Assembly: GCA_039192515.1 (NCBI GenBank)
Contig: JBCCXA010000019.1
Location: 1-64,000, forward strand
Reading direction: 5' to 3'
DNA from: Verrucomicrobiota bacterium
GTDB lineage: Bacteria > Verrucomicrobiota > Verrucomicrobiia > Methylacidiphilales > JBCCWR01
Length of the DNA stretch: 64,000 bases
Under the pieces are notes generated by a model. That model did not search any database. It was not told the origin of the DNA and saw only the letters and a program-made list of their open reading frames with translations. This document shows positions 38,316 to 47,325 of this stretch, piece by piece. Made by a program: the position numbers and the translations under genes. Positions within the stretch are counted from its first letter, which is position 1. The number at the start of each line of letters is the position of its first letter.

Positions 38316-38990
38316 ATGGTTGAGATAAAAGGTCTTAGTAAAACATACCAAGAAGGTTCCTCAGAAGTAGAGGTGTTAAAACAGGTTGATCTAAAAATAA
38401 GTAAAGGTGAGTCTGTCGCAATTCTAGGGGTATCTGGTTCTGGCAAGAGCACGTTATTAAACCTCATAGGTGGTTTAGATGAACCAAGTCGCGGTGAAAT
38501 TTTTGTAGGTGATCAGGCTTTACATAATCTCAGTGAAGAGGGACTAGCTAGATTTCGTAATGAGATTGTGGGTTTTGTTTTTCAGTCTCATCATTTACTC
38601 CCACACTGCTCAGCGCTAGAGAATGTCCTGATTCCAACTTTGGCTAATGAGTTCCTAGGTAATCAGCTAGAGGCTGAGCGGCGTGCGAACGAGTTGCTTG
38701 AGCAAGTGGGCCTAAAGGATCGGGTAGATCATTTGCCAGGAGAGTTATCTGGAGGTGAAAGGCAACGTGTTGCGGTGGCTAGAGCATTAATCAATGAGCC
38801 TGTATTGTTGCTGGCAGATGAACCTACAGGCGCATTGGATCGTCAAAACGGAGAGCAATTGATGGATCTATTGGTTAAGCTAAATCGAGAGAATAAGCAA
38901 ACACTGATCATGGTGACACATTCTGAGGTTTTTGCAAAGCAGATGAATAAGCAGTTGCGCTTGGAGCAGGGATCACTTGCTGAGAGTTGA
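38316..38990 (+). CDS. ABC transporter ATP-binding protein (YbbA/LolD family)
   Basis: A 224-residue ATPase of the MacB/LolD/YbbA group. Walker A is GVSGSGKSTLLNLIGGL, the Q-loop FVFQSHHLLPH, the signature LSGGERQRVAVARAL, Walker B LLLADEPTGALD and the H-loop VTHSE. It is paired with the large FtsX-type permease that starts 4 bp after its stop. The pair is likely a mechanotransmission system acting on lipids or other hydrophobic compounds, not a classical importer. Confidence 0.93.
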   Translation: MVEIKGLSKTYQEGSSEVEVLKQVDLKISKGESVAILGVSGSGKSTLLNLIGGLDEPSRGEIFVGDQALHNLSEEGLARFRNEIVGFVFQSHHLLPHCSALENVLIPTLANEFLGNQLEAERRANELLEQVGLKDRVDHLPGELSGGERQRVAVARALINEPVLLLADEPTGALDRQNGEQLMDLLVKLNRENKQTLIMVTHSEVFAKQMNKQLRLEQGSLAES

Positions 38991-38994
38991 ACTT

Positions 38995-41900
38995 ATGAAT
39001 CTATTAAATCTTACTATTCGCAATGCGAAGTTTTACTGGAGAGATCATTTAGGTTTAGTTCTAGGAGCATCATTAGCTACAACTGTCTTGTTGGGAGCAC
39101 TAGGTGTGGGTGATTCCGTGCGAGAAACGCTAGTGCAAATCGTAAATGCAAGAATTGGGAAAATTGATTATTTATTGTTTTCCAAAGATCGTTTTTTTCG
39201 TCAGGAATTAAGCCAAGACTTAAGGGAAAAGCAAAAAGGTCTTGTAGCTTCGGGCGCCATGGTTGTTGGAACGGTTGCTACGCCAAGTGGAAACAGTAGA
39301 GTCAATCAAGCTCAGATAATGGGTATGGAGGCTGACTTTTGGAAATTTGCGCCTGAGCTGATAGATTGGAAACCAGAAGGTAAAAAAGTAGGTATTAATC
39401 AAGCTTTGGCCAATCAGTTGTCAGTTAGACCTGGTGATACCATTGTTCTAAGGATGGAGAGACCTTCCTTGATATCTCGAGATGCGCCTATATCTGGTGG
39501 AAGGGATTATCTAGAATCGATTAGATTGGAAGTAGACAGAGTGCTAGATGCAAAATCTTTCGGTCTTTTTAGTTTAAATGCTAGCCATCTAGCTCCATAC
39601 AATGTGTTTATTGATCAGAAATCACTCGCTAAGACCTTAGGTTTTGAGAGTAAGGCTAATCTACTTCTCATTGGGGATGTTGAAAAGCAGGGCGTTACTT
39701 TATGGAGTGAAGCTTTAGAGACTTGCTTCAAGTTACAAGACTTTGCTTTGAATTTAAAAGATCTGAATCATGGTCAGTATGAGCTTTCATCTGATCGTGT
39801 CTTTATTGACACTCCTCTGCAAAATAGGTTGTTAAAAGTTAACAATGATTCTTACGGTGTAGTCACATACTTAGTGAATGAGATAAAGCCGTTAGAAGAT
39901 CATAAAAATTCTTTGTGGACACCTTATTCTATGGTGACTGCAGTTGATCCCAAGCAAGTTGGCTTTTTACCGGATGATTTAGATAATGATGAGGTCGTCA
40001 TTAATCAATGGTTAGCCGATGATCTAGATCTTTCAATAAAGGATAAGATTGCACTTCGGTATTATGTAGAGGGTGAAAGGCGAGAACTTATAGAGCAAGA
40101 AACAGTGATGAACGTTCGTGCTATTTTACCGATGCAAGGACCGCAAATAGATTCTAGATGGATGCCCGATTTTCCTGGAATCTCCGAAGAAGATAATTGT
40201 CGCGAATGGGATCCTGGCGTGCCGATTGATTTGGATAAAATTCGTGAGAAAGATGAAGTTTATTGGGATGAGTATAAAGGTGCTCCTAAAGCCTATATGA
40301 CTTTGGCTAAAGGAAAAAAAATCTGGGGATCGCGTTTTGGAGAGCTAACAGCTATTCGTTACACCGCCAGTAAAAGCCTACGTACTGATTTGAGGTCCAA
40401 GATTCAAGGGATGGATCTAGGTCTAATGCTTCTGCCTTTCGCTGAGATAGCGCACAAGGGAGGAAAAGCGCCATTTGATTTCTCAGAACTTTTTTTGAGT
40501 TTTAGTTTTTTTATTATTCTGGCTTCAGCTTTTTTAATGGGTCTGTTTTTTGCATTTTCTTTAGAGCAGCGCAGTCGGGAAGTTGGTGTTTACCTTGCTG
40601 TTGGCTGGAGTCGAAAAAAAATAAAACAACTGGTTATAACAGAAGGCTTGGGTATGTCTGTTTTAGGATCGATCCTTGGAGTGCTATTAGGCGTAGCCTA
40701 TACTGTGTTGATGCTTTGGGGACTTGATTCAATTTGGAAGGGAGCTGTTGGTGAGATTGATTTTATTTTCCATATTTCTGCTATGTCTATCATAGTAGGT
40801 GTGCTTCTTAGTCTTGGTATAGCTTGGGTATCGATGTTTTGGGTTTTAAGGAAGCAGTTTGCTAGTTCGGTTCGAGAGTCGTTGGCTGGGCTTACACATC
40901 ATGAATTCAGTGTCAGAATAAAACCGAGTGGTAAAAAATTTCGTTGGTCATGGGTAATGATTGCAGGTGCATTCCTGTCTGTTTTTGTGCTGATGTTACG
41001 AGGTCAAGCAGCCAGCGGTGTGATTCAATCTGGCATGTTTTTTGGTGCGGGAGCTTTGGCCTTAGCCGGAGGGATCTTGGTATGCTCGGAATGGTTCATC
41101 TATTTGGCTAAAGGAGCAAACCTAAAAAATACCTTCGGTTCACTATCACAACTCGCCGTTAGAAATGCAGCTAGGAGACGTAGTAGAAGTTTGGTGGTAG
41201 TTGGAGTATTGGCATGTGGGGTTTTCTTGCTGATATCCGTAGGTCTTTTCCGAAAAGATGCCACGGTTCAGTCTGAAGAAAGAAGTTTTGGGACAGGCGG
41301 TTATGTTTTATGGGGCGAAACTACTGTTCCACTTTATGATGATCTTAATAGAACAAGTGTTCAGGAGTCTTTGGGGTTTGCGGGAGGTGTTTTGAATGGA
41401 GTTGCCTTTTTGCCATTTCGAGTCAAAGAAGGAGATGAAGCCAGTTGTTTAAATCTAAATACTGCTCAGTCGCCAAGGATTCTTGGGGTGAAAAGCCAGG
41501 ACTTAGAATCCAGAAAGGCGTTTAGTTTTTCGAGTAAAGCGAATAATCAAGGAAAAGGTTGGGCTCTGTTAAGAGATAATCTTGGGGAGAGAGTCATTCC
41601 TGCAATAGGCGATTTGAATTCACTCACTTGGTCACTGGGTTTAAAAATTGGTGATGAAATAAATTACCTAGATGATTTTGGAGAACCTTTTCGCATAAGA
41701 ATAGTTGCAGCAGTAACAGGAAGCTTATTGCAGGGAAGTTTAATCATAGATGAGGAGGCTTTTCGAAATATCTTTGTAGATGAAGGAGGTTATCAGGCAT
41801 TTTTAATCGATAGTGATGAAGGACATTCTGAGAAAGTGGAAGAGGAATTGTCTCGTGTTCTTGGAGATTATGGTATGTCTGTGACAACGACCTGGGAAAG

Positions 41901-42309
41901 ACTAGCACGACTTTATGCTGTGGAAAATGCCTATATCTCCATGTTTCAAGTCTTAGGAGGACTTGGGTTGATTTTGGGTAGTATTGGTGTGGCCGTGACT
42001 TTACTGAGGAATGTGATGGAGCGTAAAGTGGAGTTTAGTCTAATGCGGGCAGTAGGTTTCAGTAAAAAGAACGTTAGGTATTTAGTGGTAAAAGAAAGCT
42101 TTCATCTAATGGCTTGGGGTTTAGCGCTAGGGGTGATGGCATCCTTGCTAGCAGTTATTCCAGCGTTATCAGCAAATTGGAGCTTTTCTATGCTATTATG
42201 GCTTTTCATGATGATGCTAGTTCTGTGCTTGATGGGTATCTTATTTAGTTGGAGAGCAAGTTCATTTGCTCTACAGCGGGCCAATGTTCAAGTATTGCGT
42301 GCAGAGTAG
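38995..42309 (+). CDS. Large FtsX-family ABC permease (YbbP-like)
   Basis: A 1104-residue inner-membrane protein. Hydrophobic segments suggest ten helices: one near the N-terminus (LGLVLGASLATTVLLGALG), three in the first FtsX domain (about residues 500-620), two to three in the middle (FLSVFVLMLRGQ; LVVVGVLACGVFLLISVGL), and three in the last FtsX domain (about 975-1090). Large periplasmic domains lie between. This is the E. coli YbbP layout but larger. EVGVYLAVGWSRKKIKQLV and EFSLMRAVGFSKKNVRYLV are the cytoplasmic coupling helices. ATG 38995 is preferred over TTG 38977, which overlaps the ATPase gene. Confidence 0.88.
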   Translation: MNLLNLTIRNAKFYWRDHLGLVLGASLATTVLLGALGVGDSVRETLVQIVNARIGKIDYLLFSKDRFFRQELSQDLREKQKGLVASGAMVVGTVATPSGNSRVNQAQIMGMEADFWKFAPELIDWKPEGKKVGINQALANQLSVRPGDTIVLRMERPSLISRDAPISGGRDYLESIRLEVDRVLDAKSFGLFSLNASHLAPYNVFIDQKSLAKTLGFESKANLLLIGDVEKQGVTLWSEALETCFKLQDFALNLKDLNHGQYELSSDRVFIDTPLQNRLLKVNNDSYGVVTYLVNEIKPLEDHKNSLWTPYSMVTAVDPKQVGFLPDDLDNDEVVINQWLADDLDLSIKDKIALRYYVEGERRELIEQETVMNVRAILPMQGPQIDSRWMPDFPGISEEDNCREWDPGVPIDLDKIREKDEVYWDEYKGAPKAYMTLAKGKKIWGSRFGELTAIRYTASKSLRTDLRSKIQGMDLGLMLLPFAEIAHKGGKAPFDFSELFLSFSFFIILASAFLMGLFFAFSLEQRSREVGVYLAVGWSRKKIKQLVITEGLGMSVLGSILGVLLGVAYTVLMLWGLDSIWKGAVGEIDFIFHISAMSIIVGVLLSLGIAWVSMFWVLRKQFASSVRESLAGLTHHEFSVRIKPSGKKFRWSWVMIAGAFLSVFVLMLRGQAASGVIQSGMFFGAGALALAGGILVCSEWFIYLAKGANLKNTFGSLSQLAVRNAARRRSRSLVVVGVLACGVFLLISVGLFRKDATVQSEERSFGTGGYVLWGETTVPLYDDLNRTSVQESLGFAGGVLNGVAFLPFRVKEGDEASCLNLNTAQSPRILGVKSQDLESRKAFSFSSKANNQGKGWALLRDNLGERVIPAIGDLNSLTWSLGLKIGDEINYLDDFGEPFRIRIVAAVTGSLLQGSLIIDEEAFRNIFVDEGGYQAFLIDSDEGHSEKVEEELSRVLGDYGMSVTTTWERLARLYAVENAYISMFQVLGGLGLILGSIGVAVTLLRNVMERKVEFSLMRAVGFSKKNVRYLVVKESFHLMAWGLALGVMASLLAVIPALSANWSFSMLLWLFMMMLVLCLMGILFSWRASSFALQRANVQVLRAE

Positions 42310-42334
42310 CTAGACTTATCATTTCTAGATAACC

Positions 42335-43273
42335 ATGAATTGGACACGTCGAGACTTTCTAAGTAGTGCCTATATCATCATAGGGGGATATTGTCTTGAT
42401 CTTGAGGCGTCAAATTTATATGCGGCTACTGAAAAACTAAGAACTTACACCGTCAGAAAGGGTGATTCACTTAGTTCTATAGCAAGAAAGTATAAGTGTA
42501 GTGTGTCTTTATTAAAATCTGCGAATGGCCTTAAACAAGATACGATCCTAATCGGTCAGAAGTTAGAGATTCCTTCGCCGTCTAACCAGAAGTCCCACAA
42601 AGTTGTAAAGAAGACCTATACGGTAAAAAAGGGTGATACGATTAGTACAATTGCTCGTAAAATGAATAGTCATATCTCCGCCATTCGTTCAGAGAATAAG
42701 TTGAGAAATGATTTGATATACATCGGCCAAAAAATTGTAGTGCCAATTCAACCTGTTTCCTCCAAAAGGGAATCTAGCAGATCGTTTGTGTTTTTGAATA
42801 AGGCAATCGGAGGCCGGATCAAGGTTGCAAATTTAAACCGTAAACGCTGGAAGTATATCGTAGCACACCATAGTGGAACACCAGTTGGTAGTGGTGCTAT
42901 TTTTGATGCTTATCATCGCAGTCGTGGTATGGAAAACGGCTTAGCCTATCACTTTGTAATTGGCAATGGATCTGATTCGGGCGATGGGCAGATAGAGATT
43001 TCAGAAAGATGGCGAAAACAAATACATGGAGGACATGTGAAATCAAATTGGTACAACCAAAACTCAATTGGTATTTGTCTAGTCGGTAACTTCCAAAAAA
43101 AGAAGCCTTCACGCAATCAAGTGGCATCTTTTATTGAGCTCACGAATTATTTACGCAGCGATCTACTTGGCGGTAAACCGAAGTTAATGTTGCACCGAGA
43201 AATTAAAAACGAGCGGACTATTTGTCCGGGCAAATACTTCCCAGCGCAGGCGATGCACAAGCTATTTGGATAA
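42335..43273 (+). CDS. LysM-containing N-acetylmuramoyl-L-alanine amidase
   Basis: A 312-residue cell-wall hydrolase. The N-terminus TRRDFLSSAYIIIGGY looks like a Tat-type signal. Two LysM repeats follow (about 37-80 and 95-137), then an amidase_2 domain (about 172-312). Probable zinc ligands are a His of VAHHSG (178/179), the His in LMLHREIK and the Cys in TICPGKYF, the T7-lysozyme/PGRP set. It cleaves the peptide stem from glycan strands in the periplasm. It starts 25 bp after the permease gene and may share its transcript. Confidence 0.88.
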   Translation: MNWTRRDFLSSAYIIIGGYCLDLEASNLYAATEKLRTYTVRKGDSLSSIARKYKCSVSLLKSANGLKQDTILIGQKLEIPSPSNQKSHKVVKKTYTVKKGDTISTIARKMNSHISAIRSENKLRNDLIYIGQKIVVPIQPVSSKRESSRSFVFLNKAIGGRIKVANLNRKRWKYIVAHHSGTPVGSGAIFDAYHRSRGMENGLAYHFVIGNGSDSGDGQIEISERWRKQIHGGHVKSNWYNQNSIGICLVGNFQKKKPSRNQVASFIELTNYLRSDLLGGKPKLMLHREIKNERTICPGKYFPAQAMHKLFG

Positions 43274-43295
43274 GATCTCTCCAAAAGAGCTAAAT

Positions 43296-43580
43296 TTAGC
43301 TGCTCAAGACGCAATGATAACGACGGCTCAAAGGCACCCAGCGTGAGCTGATAAGCTTGCCGTTGCAGGTGATTCTTACGCCACCTTGCTTAATAGAATT
43401 GTCGATGGAATTGTAGCACCGAAAAGCTGACCCGCTGTGATGACTCACAGAGATTTCTCTCCATGCATCTGAATATCTGCCTCCATGACGTTCGATAACC
43501 CATACCTTCTGTTTGCTTTTAGAATGAGTTCTAGGCTTTATGGCTTGTTTGAAGATATTTTCTGTAATGAATTTGATCAT
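43296..43580 (-). CDS. Small hypothetical protein
   Basis: A 94-residue basic protein with no signal peptide and no family I recognise. ATG 43580 has a GGAAA stretch upstream. The C-terminal half has alternating Ser, Arg and aromatic residues (SHHSGSAFRCYNSIDNS; NGKLISSRWVPLSRRYHC) and three Cys. It is convergent with the amidase gene. No alternative gene occupies the space, but this could be a chance ORF. Confidence 0.4.
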   Translation of the reverse strand: MIKFITENIFKQAIKPRTHSKSKQKVWVIERHGGRYSDAWREISVSHHSGSAFRCYNSIDNSIKQGGVRITCNGKLISSRWVPLSRRYHCVLSS

Positions 43581-43696
43581 GATGTTTCCAGGTATTGTCT
43601 TCGACCTAGAAACAGAAAAGCTTACGAATTAGCTTAAATTTGAGCTTATAATTTTGATAGCTATTGAATGGAATCTAATGACCTTCATAAACTGAA

Positions 43697-44923
43697 TTAT
43701 TCTGATTTGCTAAGGGCGGCAGGTGGCGTTTGCTGAGTGATATGTATGCTGCGTATGATGCTAACAGCCTTTTGTAAAAAACTGTCTCGCAGAGTTAGAT
43801 TATTATCTCTAAGAGAGTTTGGCTTTTTTAGTGCAGAATTTTTATCGGGTTGCTCAAACCAGTTGCGTCTAGGAAACGGTGTGATTTCTGAAATTGTGTT
43901 CGATACTTTACTCTCGATAGCCAGTTCCCAGGCTTCAGTAGTTTGCTCATTCTCTGGCAAAGGGATATCTGGAATAATAGGTTTACCCAGTAGATCAGTT
44001 TGATCTGGTAAAATCGCAGTTGCTTTAGCTAGTCGAGCATAGCGGCCTGAAGGCAGTTTTTTAGATGAGGTGAATAGTCCAGCTTCTCCAGAGGTTTCAG
44101 TGCCAAGGAGAATGGCATTTAGTTGTTTCTTGAGATAGGAGGCAATAAGTTCTCCGGCTCCGCGGGTGTCCTTATTTATTACGATGAGTATGGGGAACTT
44201 GGCCGGAATATTAAGAGGTTGGCTGCTTGAATCAAACTCACTTAGTGTTGAGCTAGAGTCTTGGACAGAAAATAGTGGAGTGTTAGGTGATACAAATAAG
44301 CTTAGGAATTTTGCTGATAAACTGAAATCAGTTTGCTCGTAAAAAAAACGTAGATCTAGAATGAGTCCAACTATTGCTTTCTCGTGCCATTCTGGCCACA
44401 GAGATGTCAGGTCGTTAATATCCTGTTCACGAACACTGGTTAGTCGTAGGTAGGCAATATTATGCGCAAGTAGCTCCAATACATTATGCTCGTCTGCGGA
44501 ATAAATTTGAAGAGGTGCAAAAGTGACTTTGATTTTATCAGGCGCGTTTTGGATATAGCTAGAAACATTTTCAGGTTTGAGGGGCTGAGAAAGGAGTGAG
44601 GCGCTATCAATATAATCTGTACGCAATAGGTTGAGAAGAATGTTTGTGTCCTTTGGTGTTAGTGATAGCAAAGGCTGCTGCTTTTCCATTTCATTTAAGG
44701 GCCTATTTTCCTGCTGATCCTTTTTATCAGAGTCTCCAAGAGTATTGATTTGTGTTAGTTTTTCGGAAATATCTTGGCTTGCGATAGGAGTTTGCTCCTT
44801 TTCGGTGAAATTTGTGGTTAAGAGGAAAAAGTAAACGATGGAACCGCCCATGAGAAAAGCGGCAGCTAGAGCACTAAGGAAAAGGGGGGTTGAGATTTGT
44901 GGTAAAGATTTTTTGTTACTCAT
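43697..44923 (-). CDS. S41 (CtpA-like) protease relative lacking the catalytic dyad
   Basis: A 408-residue protein with a short cytoplasmic N-terminus, one transmembrane helix (about 12-36), a Gln/Lys/Glu-rich linker, and a domain shaped like the S41 C-terminal processing protease core. VGLILDLRFFYEQTDFSL matches the family LRNNPGG strand, FPILIVINKDTRGAGELIAS the nucleophile strand, and ILLGTETSGEAGLF the lysine segment. Where active members have Ser (S-A-S-E) this reads G255-A-G-E, and the catalytic Lys position is E280. No PDZ domain is evident. It is probably a periplasmic non-catalytic relative. It follows purD on the same strand. Confidence 0.65.
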   Translation of the reverse strand: MSNKKSLPQISTPLFLSALAAAFLMGGSIVYFFLLTTNFTEKEQTPIASQDISEKLTQINTLGDSDKKDQQENRPLNEMEKQQPLLSLTPKDTNILLNLLRTDYIDSASLLSQPLKPENVSSYIQNAPDKIKVTFAPLQIYSADEHNVLELLAHNIAYLRLTSVREQDINDLTSLWPEWHEKAIVGLILDLRFFYEQTDFSLSAKFLSLFVSPNTPLFSVQDSSSTLSEFDSSSQPLNIPAKFPILIVINKDTRGAGELIASYLKKQLNAILLGTETSGEAGLFTSSKKLPSGRYARLAKATAILPDQTDLLGKPIIPDIPLPENEQTTEAWELAIESKVSNTISEITPFPRRNWFEQPDKNSALKKPNSLRDNNLTLRDSFLQKAVSIIRSIHITQQTPPAALSKSE

Positions 44924-44949
44924 GATGTTAGACTTTAGGTCTATAGAAT

Positions 44950-46239
44950 CTAGTGGGGTGTCATGCTATCAATAGCCTTTTGTCCAATGTCGTTACGGTA
45001 TTGGCGGCCATCAAATTGTATTGTTTTGTTAAGTTTATATGCTTTTTCGCGAGCTGACATGAAATCCTGGCCTAAAGCAGTGCAAGCCAAAACCCTACCC
45101 CCTGCGGTCACGACTTGATCGTTTTCTTTCTTTGTGCCTGCATGAAAGATGATTTCTTCATTGGATTGATTGGTCTCGAGTCCCGTGATGGAGTCGCCTG
45201 TTCTAGGCTGTTCAGGGTATCCCTGTGATGCAGAAACAATAGTTACTGCAGAGTCATTCTTGATTTTGATCTTATACTTATCAAGTGTCTCATCAATAAC
45301 TGCTAAGATGAGGTCTAAAAGAGGTGTTTCAAGAAGGGGCAAGAGAACCTGTGTTTCAGGGTCTCCAAAACGACAATTAAATTCGAGGACTTTAGGCTTA
45401 CTATCTTCAATCATAAGCCCACCGTAGAGGACACCTTTGTAATCGATGCCGTCTTTTTGGAATTGAGCTAGGAGAGGCTTGAAGATGGTTTCTTTGATAG
45501 TGTTGAGGATTTCTGGTGTAACAAGAGGTGCTGGAGCATAAGCTCCCATACCCCCTGTATTAGGGCCTTGGTCGTGATCGAAGATACGTTTATGGTCCTG
45601 AGATGTAGGAAGGAGTTGATAGGTTTGTCCATCTGTAAAAGCATGAATAGAAGCTTCTTGCCCAGTGAGGAATTCTTCAATAACCACTTTACTGCCAGCG
45701 TCACTAAAGCTTTTATCGTCCATAATTTGTTGGATGGCAGCGAGAGCTTGGTCTAGGTCTTGTGAAATAATAACCCCTTTACCAGAAGCTAAGCCATCAG
45801 CTTTGACCACTATTGGAAATTCCTCTTTATCCAAGGATTGGAGATATTCTCTAGCAGCGTTACTATCTGTAAAAGTGTGGCTTGTGGCGGTAGGTATATC
45901 TGCCCGAGTAAGTAATTCTTTGGTGAAATGCTTACTGCCTTCGAGCTGCGCGGCTTTTTTATTGGGGCCAAAAACTTTTAGGCCAAGATTTTGTAGTTCA
46001 TCAACCAAGCCAGCACATAGGGGAGCTTCCGGACCTACAACCGTTAGATCTGGCTTGTTAACGTTCGCCCATGCGGTGAGGTTAACCACATCTGTGTTTT
46101 TGATGGGAATATTTTCTCCAATGCATGCTGTTCCTGCGTTTCCCTGGGCAAAAAATAACTGAGTCACACGAGGATCCTGTGCTAATTTCCAACCCAGGGC
46201 GTGCTCTCTTCCTCCACTTCCAACAATAAGAACCTTCAT
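44950..46239 (-). CDS. purD: Phosphoribosylamine-glycine ligase (GAR synthetase)
   Basis: A 429-residue ATP-grasp enzyme for step two of purine synthesis. The N-terminal domain has MKVLIVGSGGREHALGWKL and VVGPEAPLCAGLVDEL. The ATP-grasp core has VVKADGLASGKGVII, HDQGPNTGGMGAYAPAP and VLEFNCRFGDPETQVLLP. The C-terminal part has VVTAGGRVLACTALG. ATG 46239 is chosen since the family begins with the Rossmann strand; an upstream start at 46296 would add 19 residues without family support. Confidence 0.97.
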   Translation of the reverse strand: MKVLIVGSGGREHALGWKLAQDPRVTQLFFAQGNAGTACIGENIPIKNTDVVNLTAWANVNKPDLTVVGPEAPLCAGLVDELQNLGLKVFGPNKKAAQLEGSKHFTKELLTRADIPTATSHTFTDSNAAREYLQSLDKEEFPIVVKADGLASGKGVIISQDLDQALAAIQQIMDDKSFSDAGSKVVIEEFLTGQEASIHAFTDGQTYQLLPTSQDHKRIFDHDQGPNTGGMGAYAPAPLVTPEILNTIKETIFKPLLAQFQKDGIDYKGVLYGGLMIEDSKPKVLEFNCRFGDPETQVLLPLLETPLLDLILAVIDETLDKYKIKIKNDSAVTIVSASQGYPEQPRTGDSITGLETNQSNEEIIFHAGTKKENDQVVTAGGRVLACTALGQDFMSAREKAYKLNKTIQFDGRQYRNDIGQKAIDSMTPH

Positions 46240-46338
46240 ATTAATCACAAGAACATGCCTGAGTAGGTAGTAAATGTAAATGGGTGATTTCTGCAAGGAG
46301 TATATTGATTTTGGCAGGAGGCGGTGAAATAAATCAGA

Positions 46339-47184
46339 TTATGGTGTAGGAAAAATAAAGACAGTTGGTTCAGCAGGTAGTTTTTGGCTAGAAAGGGCTA
46401 ATGCATTGCTCTCTAGATGGATAGTTTTATGATTTTCTAACCCACTCTCATCTAGGTTTCTCATTTCATAAGCTCCTGACTTCGGGGTTTTATAAAGAAT
46501 AGGGATAATTACCTTGGCTTTTAATTCCTCAGCAATGTCCCACCAGTGTTTAGGTGTTAGAGCCTTATTGCCGATTGGTAAGAAAAGCACATCCGTGCGG
46601 CCTATTTTGCGCCGAAGAGTAGCGTTAATTCGATGGCCGAGAGCGCCTAATGCACAATAGCGAACCTGATCTATGCTAAAAGTGAAGATAGTATTGAGGC
46701 CCACGCCTTGTTCTAATTGAGAGTCTCGAAAGGATGAGATTCCCTTAAAAAGGATACCATTAGACTGATTTGTTCCAATAGCAGTGAGACTCATAAAAAT
46801 TTGAGGGTCTCCAATTAAGCGGTGCCAATCAGATCGGTCCGGAGTGTTCGCAGTTACTAATACAATGTCAGCTGATAAATTATTGGGAAAAGTGTAGTTT
46901 ACTTTTTTATAATCGAACGGATCGATAGCTACGCGTATATCGGTGCTTGTAATGAGATAGAGAAACCCATGTCCTAGCCAGCTAATTTTAGTCCGAGGCC
47001 TTGGATCATCTTGGGAGTTCTTTTTTGCATCGTTAGCTTGATTATTTTCTTTGGCATCACTGCTTGAAATGGCCTCCGAATGGTTTTGGTGTGTTCCTCT
47101 TGCTTGATCTAGAGCATATGAAGGAGCGTTGAAAGTAGCTAAGAGAAGCAAGCAATAAAGTAGGGGCTTCCGTAAAGCAAACAT
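46339..47184 (-). CDS. Exported MBL-fold protein without the metal-binding motif
   Basis: A 281-residue protein with a signal peptide (MFALRKPLLYCLLLLATF). A polar linker is followed by a metallo-beta-lactamase fold of the UPF0173/UlaG-like kind: KISWLGHGFLYLITS, IAIDPFD-like and ADIVLVTANTP. The fold usually has HxHxDH after ADIVLVT; here it reads ANTPDRSDW, so the first metal site is lost. The later LGALGHRIN and LFLPIGNKALTPKHWWDIAEEL follow family order. ATG 47184 is favoured over TTG 47223, because it begins the signal peptide. Function unknown, perhaps structural or binding. Confidence 0.6.
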   Translation of the reverse strand: MFALRKPLLYCLLLLATFNAPSYALDQARGTHQNHSEAISSSDAKENNQANDAKKNSQDDPRPRTKISWLGHGFLYLITSTDIRVAIDPFDYKKVNYTFPNNLSADIVLVTANTPDRSDWHRLIGDPQIFMSLTAIGTNQSNGILFKGISSFRDSQLEQGVGLNTIFTFSIDQVRYCALGALGHRINATLRRKIGRTDVLFLPIGNKALTPKHWWDIAEELKAKVIIPILYKTPKSGAYEMRNLDESGLENHKTIHLESNALALSSQKLPAEPTVFIFPTP

Positions 47185-47325
47185 ATAACCATTATTCAAT
47201 AGTGGGATATCTATTGTGTTCAAGAGTTAATTTATGCACCTATTCCAGGTTTTTGAACCATAACCCAGGATAGAAATCTATATTTCTACTATCAGAAAAT
47301 TGAAAGACCTTTTAAGATAAGATTT

